DNA from: Bradyrhizobium hereditatis
Lineage (GTDB): Bacteria; Pseudomonadota; Alphaproteobacteria; Rhizobiales; Xanthobacteraceae
Direction: 5' to 3'
Length of the DNA stretch: 64,000 nucleotides
Assembly: GCF_020329435.1 (NCBI RefSeq)
Contig: NZ_JAGKJK010000025.1
Span: 1 to 64,000 of the forward strand
The translations under genes were made by a program, and so were the position numbers. Position 1 is the first letter of the stretch. Each line of letters starts with the position of its first letter. Under the pieces are notes generated by a model. That model saw only the letters and a program-made list of their open reading frames with translations. It was not told the origin of the DNA and ran no database searches. Below, in pieces: positions 26,682-34,722 of this stretch.

Positions 26682-27359
26682 CTATTTCAAATGCTTCGCG
26701 AAAAACGCCAAGCTGCGTGGCCAGGCGATCTCGGCGCTGGCCTTGTCGTAGCTGGCGCGCTCGTCGCAGTGAAAGCCGTGCTGCGCACCGGGATAGATAT
26801 GGACCTCGACCTCCGGCCGCCTGGCCTTGATGGTCTCGACATCCGTCAGCGGAATGCCGGCATCCTTTTCGCCGAAATGCAGCTGTGTCGGCACTTGCGG
26901 CTTGTCGTCGGCAAAGCGCACGACGGCACCGCCATAATAGCCGACCGCGGCTGATAGCCCGGACAGCTTGGTCGCCGCCGCATAGGCGATGCTGCCCCCT
27001 AAGCAGAAGCCGATGATGCCGACCGGGCCAACATCCTTCACCGCGTCGATTGCGGCCTGGGTGTCGCGCAGCATCGCGGGCCAATCGGGACTAGCGATGA
27101 ACTTGCGCGCATTTGCAACCTCATCCGGCGAGTAGCCGCTCTGGAAGTTCGGCTGGATGCGGTCGAAGATCGAAGGCGCGATCGCGACATAGCTTTCGCA
27201 GGCCAGCCGGTCGCACACCGAGCGGATGTGGTGATTGACACCAAAAATCTCCTGGATCACCACGATGGCCGCCTTTGGTGCGCGGCGGGATCGGCGCGAT
27301 AGCCGCCGAGTTTGAAGCCGTCCGAAGCCGTCAGTTTGATATCCTGTCCCACGGGTCAT
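26682..27359 (-). CDS. Dienelactone hydrolase family protein, frameshifted near the 5' end
   Basis: Alpha/beta hydrolase with a Cys nucleophile. The catalytic triad is visible: Cys in IGFCLGGSIAY, Asp in FGEKDAGIPL and His in GAQHGFHCDE. The body matches the family from KAAIVVIQEIFGVNHHIRS to the end KHLK. The first about 30 residues of this frame are unrelated to the family, whereas another frame from GTG 27352 gives the expected start (GQDIKLTASDGFKLGGYRAD). A net one-base shift near 27275-27290 would join the two. So the gene is either damaged or carries a sequencing error; if read as shown from ATG 27359, only the first strand is altered. It is last in a three-gene minus-strand group. Confidence 0.75.
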   Translation of the reverse strand: MTRGTGYQTDGFGRLQTRRLSRRSRRAPKAAIVVIQEIFGVNHHIRSVCDRLACESYVAIAPSIFDRIQPNFQSGYSPDEVANARKFIASPDWPAMLRDTQAAIDAVKDVGPVGIIGFCLGGSIAYAAATKLSGLSAAVGYYGGAVVRFADDKPQVPTQLHFGEKDAGIPLTDVETIKARRPEVEVHIYPGAQHGFHCDERASYDKASAEIAWPRSLAFFAKHLK

Positions 27360-27410
27360 CCATTTGCGTTCGAGTTGCACGAAGTCGTTTGGCACGAGGA
27401 TATCTTGCGA

Positions 27411-27755
27411 CTATTGCCACATCCAATTGTGACCCCAGTCGCCCTTCCATCCGGCCAGCCTGCCCTTGCGGAATAGCAGATAGAGGCGGTCCTTCTTGTA
27501 GAACAATCCGCTGCCGCCGATGTTGCGGAATGCGAGGAATATCTCTTCACCGGGCCGGCCACGAACATAATTGAGCGGGACGCCGAGCGCGTGCGCGGCC
27601 TCATTGGCATCCATGCCGAACGCCAGCGGGATGTTGTTCGACAGCGTCTCGGTGAAAGGCGGCGGGTAAGGGCCGCCGATCGGCGGCAGCTGCTGTGCGG
27701 CAGCTTGCGTGACGATGCCAGCGATCACCATAAAGCCTACAACGGCTGTCTTCAT
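27411..27755 (-). CDS. Small secreted protein of unknown function
   Basis: A 114-residue protein with a signal peptide (MKTAVVGFMVIAGIVTQAAA, cleavage near AAAQ). The mature part is Pro/Gly-rich at first, then DANEAAHALGVPLNYVRGRP and a C-terminal Trp-rich end (KGDWGHNWMWQ). The RPGEEIFLAF and RLYLLFRKGRLAGW segments look like a small beta-sheet domain. Its ATG overlaps the stop of the upstream alpha/beta hydrolase (ATGA), indicating translational coupling. No named family recognised; periplasmic location inferred. Confidence 0.75.
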   Translation of the reverse strand: MKTAVVGFMVIAGIVTQAAAQQLPPIGGPYPPPFTETLSNNIPLAFGMDANEAAHALGVPLNYVRGRPGEEIFLAFRNIGGSGLFYKKDRLYLLFRKGRLAGWKGDWGHNWMWQ

Positions 27756-28540
27756 GACGCGGCTTTCTTTCTCGCCGTGGCTTCGAGGCTGTCGAGGAAC
27801 GGCAGCACGGCGTCGATGAAGGCCTGCGGCTGGTCGATGTTGACAGCGTGGCCGGCGGCCGGGATCACCACCTTCTGCGCGCCGGGAATCTTGGCGGCCA
27901 TGTAGTCGGTGGCAGCGAGGAACGGTGTGTCGTCGGCGCCGACCACGATCAGCGAGGGCACCTTGATATCGGGCAGGGATTCGATCACGCGGGCATCGCG
28001 CTGGATCAGCATGCCGCGCGCGGCGCGCGCCAGCCCCGACGCACTGCGATGCGTGACGCTGGAGCGCTCGCGGCTGGCCGATTTCAAAACTTCCAGTCCC
28101 TCGCGCTCGAAGCGGTCGCCGGTGTCGAGCGCGCGCTTGTTCCAGACCTCGCGAGCCTCGTCTTTCTTGAAGCCCGGCCCGGTGTCGATAATCAAGAGCG
28201 CGCGCACGCGCTCCGGATGAGCGCGATAGAACGCCAGCGACATGTAGCCGCCAAGCGAGAGCCCGCCGACGATCGCCTGCTTGGCGCCGACGGCGTCGAG
28301 CAGCGCGGCCATGTCGGCCACCGTCAGCGCTTCGCTATAGGCCGCGGGATCATCGGGATAATCGGACTGGCCGTGGCCGCGCATGTCCCACAGCACGAGC
28401 TTGTGGTGCTTTGACAAGGCCTCGATCTGGCCCTGCCACATCCCACTGGTCGATGAATAGCCGTGGGTCAGCAACAGCGGTGAGCCGGCGCCGTGAACCT
28501 CGTAGTAGATATTGACCCCGTCGCGATCGATTGTCGGCAC
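27752..28540 (-). CDS. Alpha/beta hydrolase fold protein
   Basis: A 262-residue hydrolase of the esterase / haloperoxidase-like group. It has the oxyanion-hole HG motif in LLLTHGYSSTSGMWQ, the nucleophile elbow VGGLSLGGYMSLAF (Ser), the acid in VVGADDTPFL and the His in AAGHAVNIDQPQ, so the triad is complete. GTG 28540 is used because homology starts at PTIDRDGVNIYYE; in-frame ATGs exist upstream but precede unrelated sequence. It leads a minus-strand group with the small secreted protein (4-base overlap) and the dienelactone hydrolase. Substrate not predictable. Confidence 0.88.
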   Translation of the reverse strand: MPTIDRDGVNIYYEVHGAGSPLLLTHGYSSTSGMWQGQIEALSKHHKLVLWDMRGHGQSDYPDDPAAYSEALTVADMAALLDAVGAKQAIVGGLSLGGYMSLAFYRAHPERVRALLIIDTGPGFKKDEAREVWNKRALDTGDRFEREGLEVLKSASRERSSVTHRSASGLARAARGMLIQRDARVIESLPDIKVPSLIVVGADDTPFLAATDYMAAKIPGAQKVVIPAAGHAVNIDQPQAFIDAVLPFLDSLEATARKKAAS

Positions 28541-28879
28541 GCTCGATTTCCCAAAGCAACTCACGCGAATTCCGGCCCACGCCGCCACTGCGGCCGGCAT
28601 CCTAGCGCGATCCATCAGGGAATATGAAATGCGGAAACGGAAGGGCGCGTGCGCGCGGCTCGCGCGCTCGATTGACAATCCCATGACAAAGCCTTGCCGC
28701 AGCGCACAAGGAGCGCGTCCAAAATGTTGTTCTCTTCGAACGATTCCAAATTGGATTGCCTCCGGGAAAGTTCGGTACCATTCTGCCCGCCGACCGGCAT
28801 TCGACCCGGTGGGTGCCGGCCATACCCAAAAGTGAGAACGCCGCCGTAAGCGGCTTCCAACACCGGAAGGGGAGACGCG
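28541..28879. other. Divergent intergenic region, hydrolase and iorAB
   Basis: About 340 bp between oppositely oriented genes. The plus-strand side ends with a strong Shine-Dalgarno (GGAAGGGGAG) for the iron-sulfur subunit. Frames crossing the region are compositionally non-coding. No operator or riboswitch recognised. Confidence 0.5.
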
Positions 28880-29371
28880 ATGCCAAATCTCAATATCAAT
28901 GGACGGAATATGTCCGTCGAGGCGGCTGGCGATACGCCGCTGCTCTGGGTGATCCGCGAGCAATTGCAGATGACGGGTACGAAGTTCGGCTGCGGCGCAG
29001 GTCTCTGCGGCGCCTGCACGGTTCACGTCAACGGCGAAGCCGTCCGTTCCTGCCAGACCATGGTCAGCGACGCCGTCGGGAAAAAGATCACCACCATCGA
29101 AGGGCTTTCCGCCAAGGGCGATCATCCGCTGCAGAAGGCGTGGATCGCCGAACAGGTGCCGCAATGCGGCTACTGCCAGTCCGGCCAGATCATGCAGGCG
29201 GCAGCCCTGCTCTCCAAGAATTCCAACCCCACCAAGGATGAAGTGATCGCGCATATGGACGGCAATCTGTGCCGTTGCATGACCTATTCGCGCATTCAGA
29301 AGGCGATCATGCGCGCCGCATCCGAAATGCGTACCGCCTCCAACGCCCGTACCGAACGGAGGGCCACATGA
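28880..29371 (+). CDS. (2Fe-2S)-binding subunit of a molybdenum hydroxylase (IorA type)
   Basis: Small electron-transfer subunit of an isoquinoline 1-oxidoreductase / aldehyde dehydrogenase-like enzyme. The plant-type 2Fe-2S site is CGAGLCGACTVHVNG with a further Cys in RSCQTMV, and the second 2Fe-2S domain has CGYCQSGQIMQAAALL and NLCRCMTYSRIQ. A length of 163 residues is typical. A strong ribosome-binding site precedes the ATG. Its stop overlaps the start of the large-subunit gene by four bases, so the two are co-translated. There is no FAD subunit gene, as expected for the IorAB two-subunit type. Confidence 0.95.
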   Translation: MPNLNINGRNMSVEAAGDTPLLWVIREQLQMTGTKFGCGAGLCGACTVHVNGEAVRSCQTMVSDAVGKKITTIEGLSAKGDHPLQKAWIAEQVPQCGYCQSGQIMQAAALLSKNSNPTKDEVIAHMDGNLCRCMTYSRIQKAIMRAASEMRTASNARTERRAT

Positions 29372-31650
29372 ATAAGCACGTGAACGTCACCGAGCGCGCA
29401 CCCACCGATCTCAGCCGCCGCTCGTTCCTGGTCGGCTCGGCCGCCACCGGCCTCGTGCTCGGCTATGCCGCGGTTCCTGGCATTGATGGGGCGCTTGCCG
29501 CGCCCTCCAATTTCGAACCGTCGGTCTGGTATTCGATCGCGCCCGACGGCATCGTGACCGTCACCTGCGGCAAGGCCGACATGGGCCAGCACATCGCATC
29601 CACCATGGCACAGATCGTTGCCGAAGAGCTCGGCTCGAACTGGAAGGACATGCGGGTGCAACTTGCGTCCAACGATCCGAAGTTCAACGACCCGGTGCTG
29701 GGGGCGCAGATCACGGGCGGAAGCTGGAGCACGATGATGAATTTCGATGCCATGAGCCGCGCGGGCGCCGCGGGGCGGATCGCATTGACAGAAGCAGCAA
29801 GCGGCATCATGGGCGTGCCGGCCGGCGAACTGGTGGTGCGTAGCTCCACTGTATTGCATCCGAAGTCGAAGAAGTCGATGAGCTTTGCCGAGATCGTCAA
29901 GAGCGGCAAGATCACCAAGGCCTTCACGCCGGATGAGCTCAAGGCGATCAAGCTGAAGACGCCCGATCAGTACACCATGATCGGCGTGTCGGTGCCGCAG
30001 CTCGACATTCCCCCGAAGGTCAACGGCACGGCCAAATATGGCATCGATGTCATGCTGCCGGGCATGGTCTACGGCAAGATCGTCACTCCGCCGATACGCT
30101 ATGGCGCGACCGTGAAGTTGGTCGACGATTCCGCTGCAAAGAAGGTGCCGGGCTTCATCAAGGCGGTGACGCTCGACGACAAGACCGGCAGCACGACCGG
30201 CTGGGTGGTGGCGGTGGCCAATACCTATGCCAACGCCCGCAAGGCGGCGGACGCGCTGAAGATCACTTATGACAATGGGCCGAACGCCCAGCTGACGAGC
30301 CAGTCTTTGCTCGACGAAGCCAAGCGGCTGCAGGCGCTCGACGATTCCGGGCAGTTCTTCGTCAAGGACGGCGATACGGCGGCGGCCTTCGGGACCGCGG
30401 CCAAGGTGCTGGAGTCCGAATACACCACCAGCATCAACATCCACGCGCCGCTCGAGCCAATGAACGCGACCGCCGAGTTCAAGGGCGACATCCTGCACAT
30501 CTATTCCGGCAACCAGTTTGCGACGCGCACCGGGGCGATCGCGGCCGCAGCGGCCGGGATCGATCCGAAGTTCGTCGTGATGCACCAGATGTGGCTCGGC
30601 GGCGGCTTCGGCCGGCGGCTCGATGCCGACATGATGGTGCCGGCGGTGCAGGCGGCGAAGGCTGTCGGCAAGCCGGTCAAGGTCATCTACTCGCGCGAAA
30701 ACGATATGACCATGGACTATTCGCGCCCGCTGACCTACCAGAAGGTGAAAGCCGGGTTGGACGCTGACGGCAAGCTGATCGCGCTCAATCACGATGTGGT
30801 CTCGGCCTGGCCGACTGCGCGCTGGGGAATCCCGGATTTCCTGACGCCATCGGTCGACAAGAAGGGGCCGCTCGACTCGTTCACCGTGAATGGCGCGGAC
30901 TTCTTCTATTCCGTGCCCAATCACAATGTCCGCGCGATCAAGAACGAGCTGGCGCACACCGCGACGCCGTCAGGTCAGCTGCGCTCGGTGGCGCCGGGCT
31001 GGACCTTCTGGGCAGTCGAAAGCATGATCGACGAACTCGCCCATGCAGCCGGACAAGACCCCGCCCAGTATCGCATTGCGCTACTGGACGGCAAAGGCAA
31101 GAACGACGGTGGCGCGCAGCGTCTGCGCAACACCCTCCTGGCGGCGATGGGTATGGCCGGATACGGCACCACCAAGCTGCCGAAGGGCGAGGGCATGGGC
31201 ATCGCCTGCGTCTCGTCGCAGGAGCGTAACACGGCAAGCTGGACCGCCTGCGTCGCCCATGTCGCGGTGGCGCCTTCGGGCGAGGTCAAGGTCAAGAAGC
31301 TGACGGTCGCCACCGATGTCGGCATGCAGGTGCACCCTGACAACATCCGCGCCCAGGTCGAGGGCGCGGCGCTGTGGGGCCTTTCGCTCGCCATGTATGA
31401 GAAGGCGACGCTGAAGGACGGCGGTATCGAACAGACCAATTTCGATACCTACACGCCGTTGCGGATGAGTCAGACGCCGGAAATCGCCGTCAACGTCATC
31501 GCCAACGGCGACAAGCCGACCGGCGTCGGCGAGCCGGCGGTCACTGTCGTCGCGCCGGCGATCGGCAACGCCATCTTCAACGCCTGCGGCGCGCGCATTC
31601 GCTCGCTGCCGATCACGGCGGAAGCGGTTAAGGCGAACATGAAGGCGTAA
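29368..31650 (+). CDS. Molybdopterin-binding large subunit, IorB type
   Basis: Catalytic subunit of a xanthine-oxidase-family hydroxylase (isoquinoline 1-oxidoreductase beta-like). The N-terminus has a twin-arginine signal (LSRRSFLVGSAATGLVLGY), so the complex is exported folded to the periplasm. The 760-residue chain shows the family blocks GKADMGQHIASTMAQIVAEE, QITGGSWSTMMNFDAM, MWLGGGFGRRLDADMMVPAV and the late TGVGEPAVTVVAPAIGNAIF containing the catalytic Glu. ATG 29368 has GGAGGG upstream and overlaps the small-subunit stop (ATGA). Substrate is unknown; aldehydes and N-heteroaromatics are typical. Maturation factors (XdhC-like) are not adjacent. Confidence 0.94.
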   Translation: MNKHVNVTERAPTDLSRRSFLVGSAATGLVLGYAAVPGIDGALAAPSNFEPSVWYSIAPDGIVTVTCGKADMGQHIASTMAQIVAEELGSNWKDMRVQLASNDPKFNDPVLGAQITGGSWSTMMNFDAMSRAGAAGRIALTEAASGIMGVPAGELVVRSSTVLHPKSKKSMSFAEIVKSGKITKAFTPDELKAIKLKTPDQYTMIGVSVPQLDIPPKVNGTAKYGIDVMLPGMVYGKIVTPPIRYGATVKLVDDSAAKKVPGFIKAVTLDDKTGSTTGWVVAVANTYANARKAADALKITYDNGPNAQLTSQSLLDEAKRLQALDDSGQFFVKDGDTAAAFGTAAKVLESEYTTSINIHAPLEPMNATAEFKGDILHIYSGNQFATRTGAIAAAAAGIDPKFVVMHQMWLGGGFGRRLDADMMVPAVQAAKAVGKPVKVIYSRENDMTMDYSRPLTYQKVKAGLDADGKLIALNHDVVSAWPTARWGIPDFLTPSVDKKGPLDSFTVNGADFFYSVPNHNVRAIKNELAHTATPSGQLRSVAPGWTFWAVESMIDELAHAAGQDPAQYRIALLDGKGKNDGGAQRLRNTLLAAMGMAGYGTTKLPKGEGMGIACVSSQERNTASWTACVAHVAVAPSGEVKVKKLTVATDVGMQVHPDNIRAQVEGAALWGLSLAMYEKATLKDGGIEQTNFDTYTPLRMSQTPEIAVNVIANGDKPTGVGEPAVTVVAPAIGNAIFNACGARIRSLPITAEAVKANMKA

Positions 31651-31676
31651 GACGAGCGCGTCTTCAGTTAATGAAT

Positions 31677-31710
31677 AATCCGCCGGGGCTACGTCCCGGC
31701 GGATTTGTTA
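31677..31710 (+). terminator. Hairpin terminator after iorB
   Basis: Stem AATCCGCCGGG / CCCGGCGGATT with a 7-base loop, about 27 bases after the iorB stop, followed by TGTTAT. The stem is strong but the T-run is short. Confidence 0.6.
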
Positions 31711-31720
31711 TCTGCCACCG

Positions 31721-31821
31721 CTGTCATGCCCCGCGGAGGCGGGGCATCCAGTACGCCGCGGCCCTTGCCATCGTTTGGGGGCGCGGCGTACTGGATCATC
31801 CGCCTTCGCGGATGATGACAG
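31721..31821. repeat. Palindromic repeat unit bounded by CTGTCAT...ATGACAG
   Basis: About 101 bp. It starts with CTGTCATGCCCCGCGGAGGC, whose hairpin is GCCCCGC/GCGGGGC. It has a matching inner pair (CCAGTACGCCGCG and CGCGGCGTACTGG, exact inverted repeats) and a distal hairpin CATCCGC/GCGGATG. It belongs to the set of units sharing GTCRT...AYGAC ends. It lies after the iorB terminator, in the 316-bp gap before the HD-GYP gene, which otherwise holds nothing recognised. Confidence 0.75.
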
Positions 31822-31966
31822 CTATGGAGTGCGGTGCATCACAAACCAGATCGCTCAAATTTTAGCGGTTAAGGTAGTCGGCCTTTACGATACGTCTTAA
31901 GCCCCGAGGAACCCCTTATCCGCTAGCCTCGGTTGTACGTCATCACCGCTAGGGGTCTGGGGTTTC

Positions 31967-33064
31967 ATGGCAACGGCAACCAACAAGACTTCGACCAGGC
32001 GCCGGCTGCTGCTGGCTTCGGATCGGAGCGATCACAGCAGCGAACTCGCTGACATCCTGCGCTCGGTCGGCCAGGTCGACACCATCGCGACATCTGATAT
32101 TCCCGACGCACCGGAACGCGATCTCGCCGGCATCGTCGTTGACATCAACCTGCGCTCCGCCGAGAGCGTGCAGCTCGTGCGCAACAAGCTGCGCGCCGAA
32201 GCCTATCGCGAGATGCCGCGGCTGTTCGTGCTGGCCGATGCGCTCCACCACGGATCGATGCAGGCCTGGGCGCTCGGCGCCACCGACACCATCGCGCGGC
32301 CGTTCGACGCGCAGGGCATCCTGCAGCGCATTCGCGCTGCCTTTCCGGACAGCGACGGCTTTGACGAGACCGATCGCGGCAAGGCCCTCAACCGCGGCGT
32401 CGAGGCGGCGCATGCCATCATGGTCAAGATCTTCGAGAAGCTTCCGGCCGGCGTTCCCCTGAAATTCTCCGATATTGTCGAGGCCGAGAACAAGATCCTC
32501 AAGGCGATCAAGCATTCGTCGTTGCGCGAATGGTTGACGACGGTCGGCTGTCACCATACTGGCAGCTATCGTCATTGTCTCTTCGTCACCGGCTTTGCGG
32601 TCGCCTATGCGCAGCATCTTGGCATGCGCGAGGACGACCAGCGCCGTCTCGCCCGCGCGGCGCTGCTGCACGACGTCGGTAAGGCGTTCATTCCGGTGGC
32701 GATCCTGGACAAGCCGGGCCCGCTGACCCTGGAAGAAATGGAGGAGATGCGCCAGCATCCGCGCCGCGGCTATGAGGCGCTCGCCGCGCAAGGCGGCTTC
32801 CCGCCCGAAATGCTCGACGTGGTGCTGCATCACCACGAATATCTCGACGGCACCGGCTATCCCAACGGCCTCAGCGGCAAGCAGATCAGCGATATCGTGC
32901 GGCTGACCACGATCGTGGATATCTATGCTGCGCTCGTCGAAAAGCGCGCCTATCGCCTGCAGTTCACCCATGCCCGTGCCTTCGGCATGATGGAAGAAAT
33001 GGGCGACAAGCTCGACCAGCATCTCTTGCACGCCTTCCGCCCGGTGGCGTTCGGGTATTATTGA
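31967..33064 (+). CDS. HD-GYP domain protein with receiver-like N-terminus
   Basis: Probable c-di-GMP phosphodiesterase. The C-terminal domain carries the HD pair in ARAALLHDVGKAFIPVAILD and the extended GYP signature LHHHEYLDGTGYPNGLSG, preceded by CHHTGSYRHC. The N-terminal about 120 residues resemble a response-regulator receiver (RRLLLASDRSDHS; IVVDINL), but the usual conserved Lys region reads TIARPFD, with Arg in place of Lys, so phosphotransfer is uncertain. At 365 residues it matches the receiver-HD-GYP type. It may respond to a partner other than a kinase. No sensor kinase is adjacent. Confidence 0.9.
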   Translation: MATATNKTSTRRRLLLASDRSDHSSELADILRSVGQVDTIATSDIPDAPERDLAGIVVDINLRSAESVQLVRNKLRAEAYREMPRLFVLADALHHGSMQAWALGATDTIARPFDAQGILQRIRAAFPDSDGFDETDRGKALNRGVEAAHAIMVKIFEKLPAGVPLKFSDIVEAENKILKAIKHSSLREWLTTVGCHHTGSYRHCLFVTGFAVAYAQHLGMREDDQRRLARAALLHDVGKAFIPVAILDKPGPLTLEEMEEMRQHPRRGYEALAAQGGFPPEMLDVVLHHHEYLDGTGYPNGLSGKQISDIVRLTTIVDIYAALVEKRAYRLQFTHARAFGMMEEMGDKLDQHLLHAFRPVAFGYY

Positions 33065-33079
33065 TCGCTGCAGTCTCCG

Positions 33080-33166
33080 CCGTCATTGCGAGGAGCGTTA
33101 GCGACGAAGCAATCCATGGTTCGGCTTGCGGCGCTATGGATTGCTTCGCTGCGCTCGCAATGACGG
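33080..33166. repeat. GTCATTGC...GCAATGAC unit, copy 1
   Basis: About 83-87 bp palindromic unit, starting 17 bases after the HD-GYP stop. The left half reads GTCATTGCGAGGAGCG and GCGACGAAGCAATCCATGG; the right half is its near-inverse (CCATGG replaced by CTATGGATTGCTTCG, then CGCTCGCAATGACGG). Two further copies flank the acyl-CoA synthetase gene. Confidence 0.85.
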
Positions 33167-33270
33167 AAGACAGAGTAGCCGCTCAACGCAAGCATGTGAC
33201 TTTGCTGCTCGCTAGGGATCTGAGATCATCGGCATTCGACTGATGACCAACGATCGCTGGCAGGAAATCC

Positions 33271-34563
33271 ATGGACACGACAGCGACCTCAAGCGACCTC
33301 GACATCCCCGCCGACATTGCGGCGACACTGGTCGATCCGACCGCCTATGCCGACCATCGCATCCACGACAGCTACCGCTGGCTGCGCGCCAACAATCCGC
33401 TCGGTGTTGCCAGACCTGAAGGCTTCGACCCGTTCTGGGTCGTGACTAAACACGCGCATATCCAGGCCGTCAGCCGCCAGAACGAGCTGTTCCACAATGC
33501 TGATCGTCCGACCACGCTGACGAACCGGGCGGTGGAGGAGCGCGTCCGCAAGATCACCGGCGGCCCCAATCTGGTACGCTCGCTGGTGCAGATGGATGCG
33601 CCCGATCATCCGAAATACCGCGCGCTGACCCAGGGCTGGTTCATGCCCGCCAATCTCGGGAAATTCGAGGGCCGCGTCCGCGAGATCGCGCGGGCCACCA
33701 TGCAGCGCATGCTGGAGAAGGGCGGAAGGTGCGATTTCGTCGAGGATGTCGCGCTCGGCTATCCCCTGCACGTCATCATGGAAATTCTCGGCGTACCCGA
33801 GAAGGACGAGCCGCGCATGCTGAGGCTGACGCAGGAGCTGTTCGGCCCGCAGGATCCCGATACGGCGCGGATGAAGGAAAAGCTCACGTCGGAGCAGTTC
33901 TCGGTGATGATGCAGGCTGTTGTGACTGACTTCGGCGCCTACTTCCGCGCTATCACCGAGGATCGCCGCCGCAACCCGCGCGACGATCTCGCCACTGTCA
34001 TTGCGAACGCCAGGATCGGCGGCGACTACATGCCGGATCATGACGCGACCAGCTATTACATGATCGTCGCCACTGCCGGCCACGACACGACGTCATCCTC
34101 GACCGCGGGCGCGATCTGGGCGCTGGCAGAGGACCCCGCGCAATTCGCAAAAGTGAAGGCCAATCCCGATCTGATTCCGTGCCTGGTCGACGAGGCGATC
34201 CGCTGGATGACGCCGGTCAAGCATTTCATGCGTTCGGCGACGGCCGACACCGAACTCGGCGGACGCAAGATCGCCAAAGGCGACTGGCTGATGCTGTGCT
34301 ACGCGTCCGGCAATCGCGACGAGGACGTGTTCGAGGAGCCATATCAGTTCCGCTGCGATCGCAAGACGAACCGCCATGTCGCGTTCGGCTACGGCGCGCA
34401 TCTCTGCCTTGGGCAGTATTTGGCCAAGTTGGAAATGCGGATTCTGTTCGAGGAATTGCTGCCGCGGCTGAAATCGATCGCGCTCGACGGCGAAGTGAAG
34501 ATGACGCAGGCGTATTTTGTAAACGGCCCGAAGAAGCTGCCGATCAGGTTCGAGGTGGGTTAA
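33271..34563 (+). CDS. Cytochrome P450
   Basis: Soluble class I haem monooxygenase of 430 residues. Diagnostic motifs: I-helix oxygen-activation motif ATAGHDTTSSSTAG, K-helix ExxR (DEAIRW), and the haem-binding loop FGYGAHLCLGQYLAKLE with the Cys ligand. The N-terminus has no membrane anchor. A good ribosome-binding site (AGGAAA) precedes ATG 33271. It needs ferredoxin and reductase partners that are not adjacent. The neighbouring acyl-CoA synthetase (convergent) hints at fatty acid or terpenoid-like substrates, but this is weak inference. Confidence 0.95.
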   Translation: MDTTATSSDLDIPADIAATLVDPTAYADHRIHDSYRWLRANNPLGVARPEGFDPFWVVTKHAHIQAVSRQNELFHNADRPTTLTNRAVEERVRKITGGPNLVRSLVQMDAPDHPKYRALTQGWFMPANLGKFEGRVREIARATMQRMLEKGGRCDFVEDVALGYPLHVIMEILGVPEKDEPRMLRLTQELFGPQDPDTARMKEKLTSEQFSVMMQAVVTDFGAYFRAITEDRRRNPRDDLATVIANARIGGDYMPDHDATSYYMIVATAGHDTTSSSTAGAIWALAEDPAQFAKVKANPDLIPCLVDEAIRWMTPVKHFMRSATADTELGGRKIAKGDWLMLCYASGNRDEDVFEEPYQFRCDRKTNRHVAFGYGAHLCLGQYLAKLEMRILFEELLPRLKSIALDGEVKMTQAYFVNGPKKLPIRFEVG

Positions 34564-34595
34564 TGGCTGCTACGGACTGAACACGCTCTATCCCA

Positions 34596-34714
34596 GTCAT
34601 TGCGAGGAGGGAGGCGACGAAGCAATCCATCCATCCGTTATGCCGCGCAATGGATTGCTTCGCGGAGCCTGTCATCGGGCGCGCATTCGCGCGACCCGTT
34701 GGCTCGCAATGACG
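34596..34714. repeat. GTCATTGC...GCAATGAC unit, copy 2
   Basis: About 118 bp, between the P450 and acyl-CoA synthetase genes and 9 bases from the stop of the latter. Same left half as copy 1 and an inner near-inverse GCAATGGATTGCTTCGCGG. It contains an extra hairpin (GGGCGCGCATTCGCGCGACCC type) not present in the other copies. Confidence 0.85.
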
Positions 34715-34722
34715 GCGGAGCA

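Noticed and set aside
29296..30957. 553-codon minus-strand frame opposite iorB
   Set aside because: Same shadow effect; the plus-strand protein is unambiguous.
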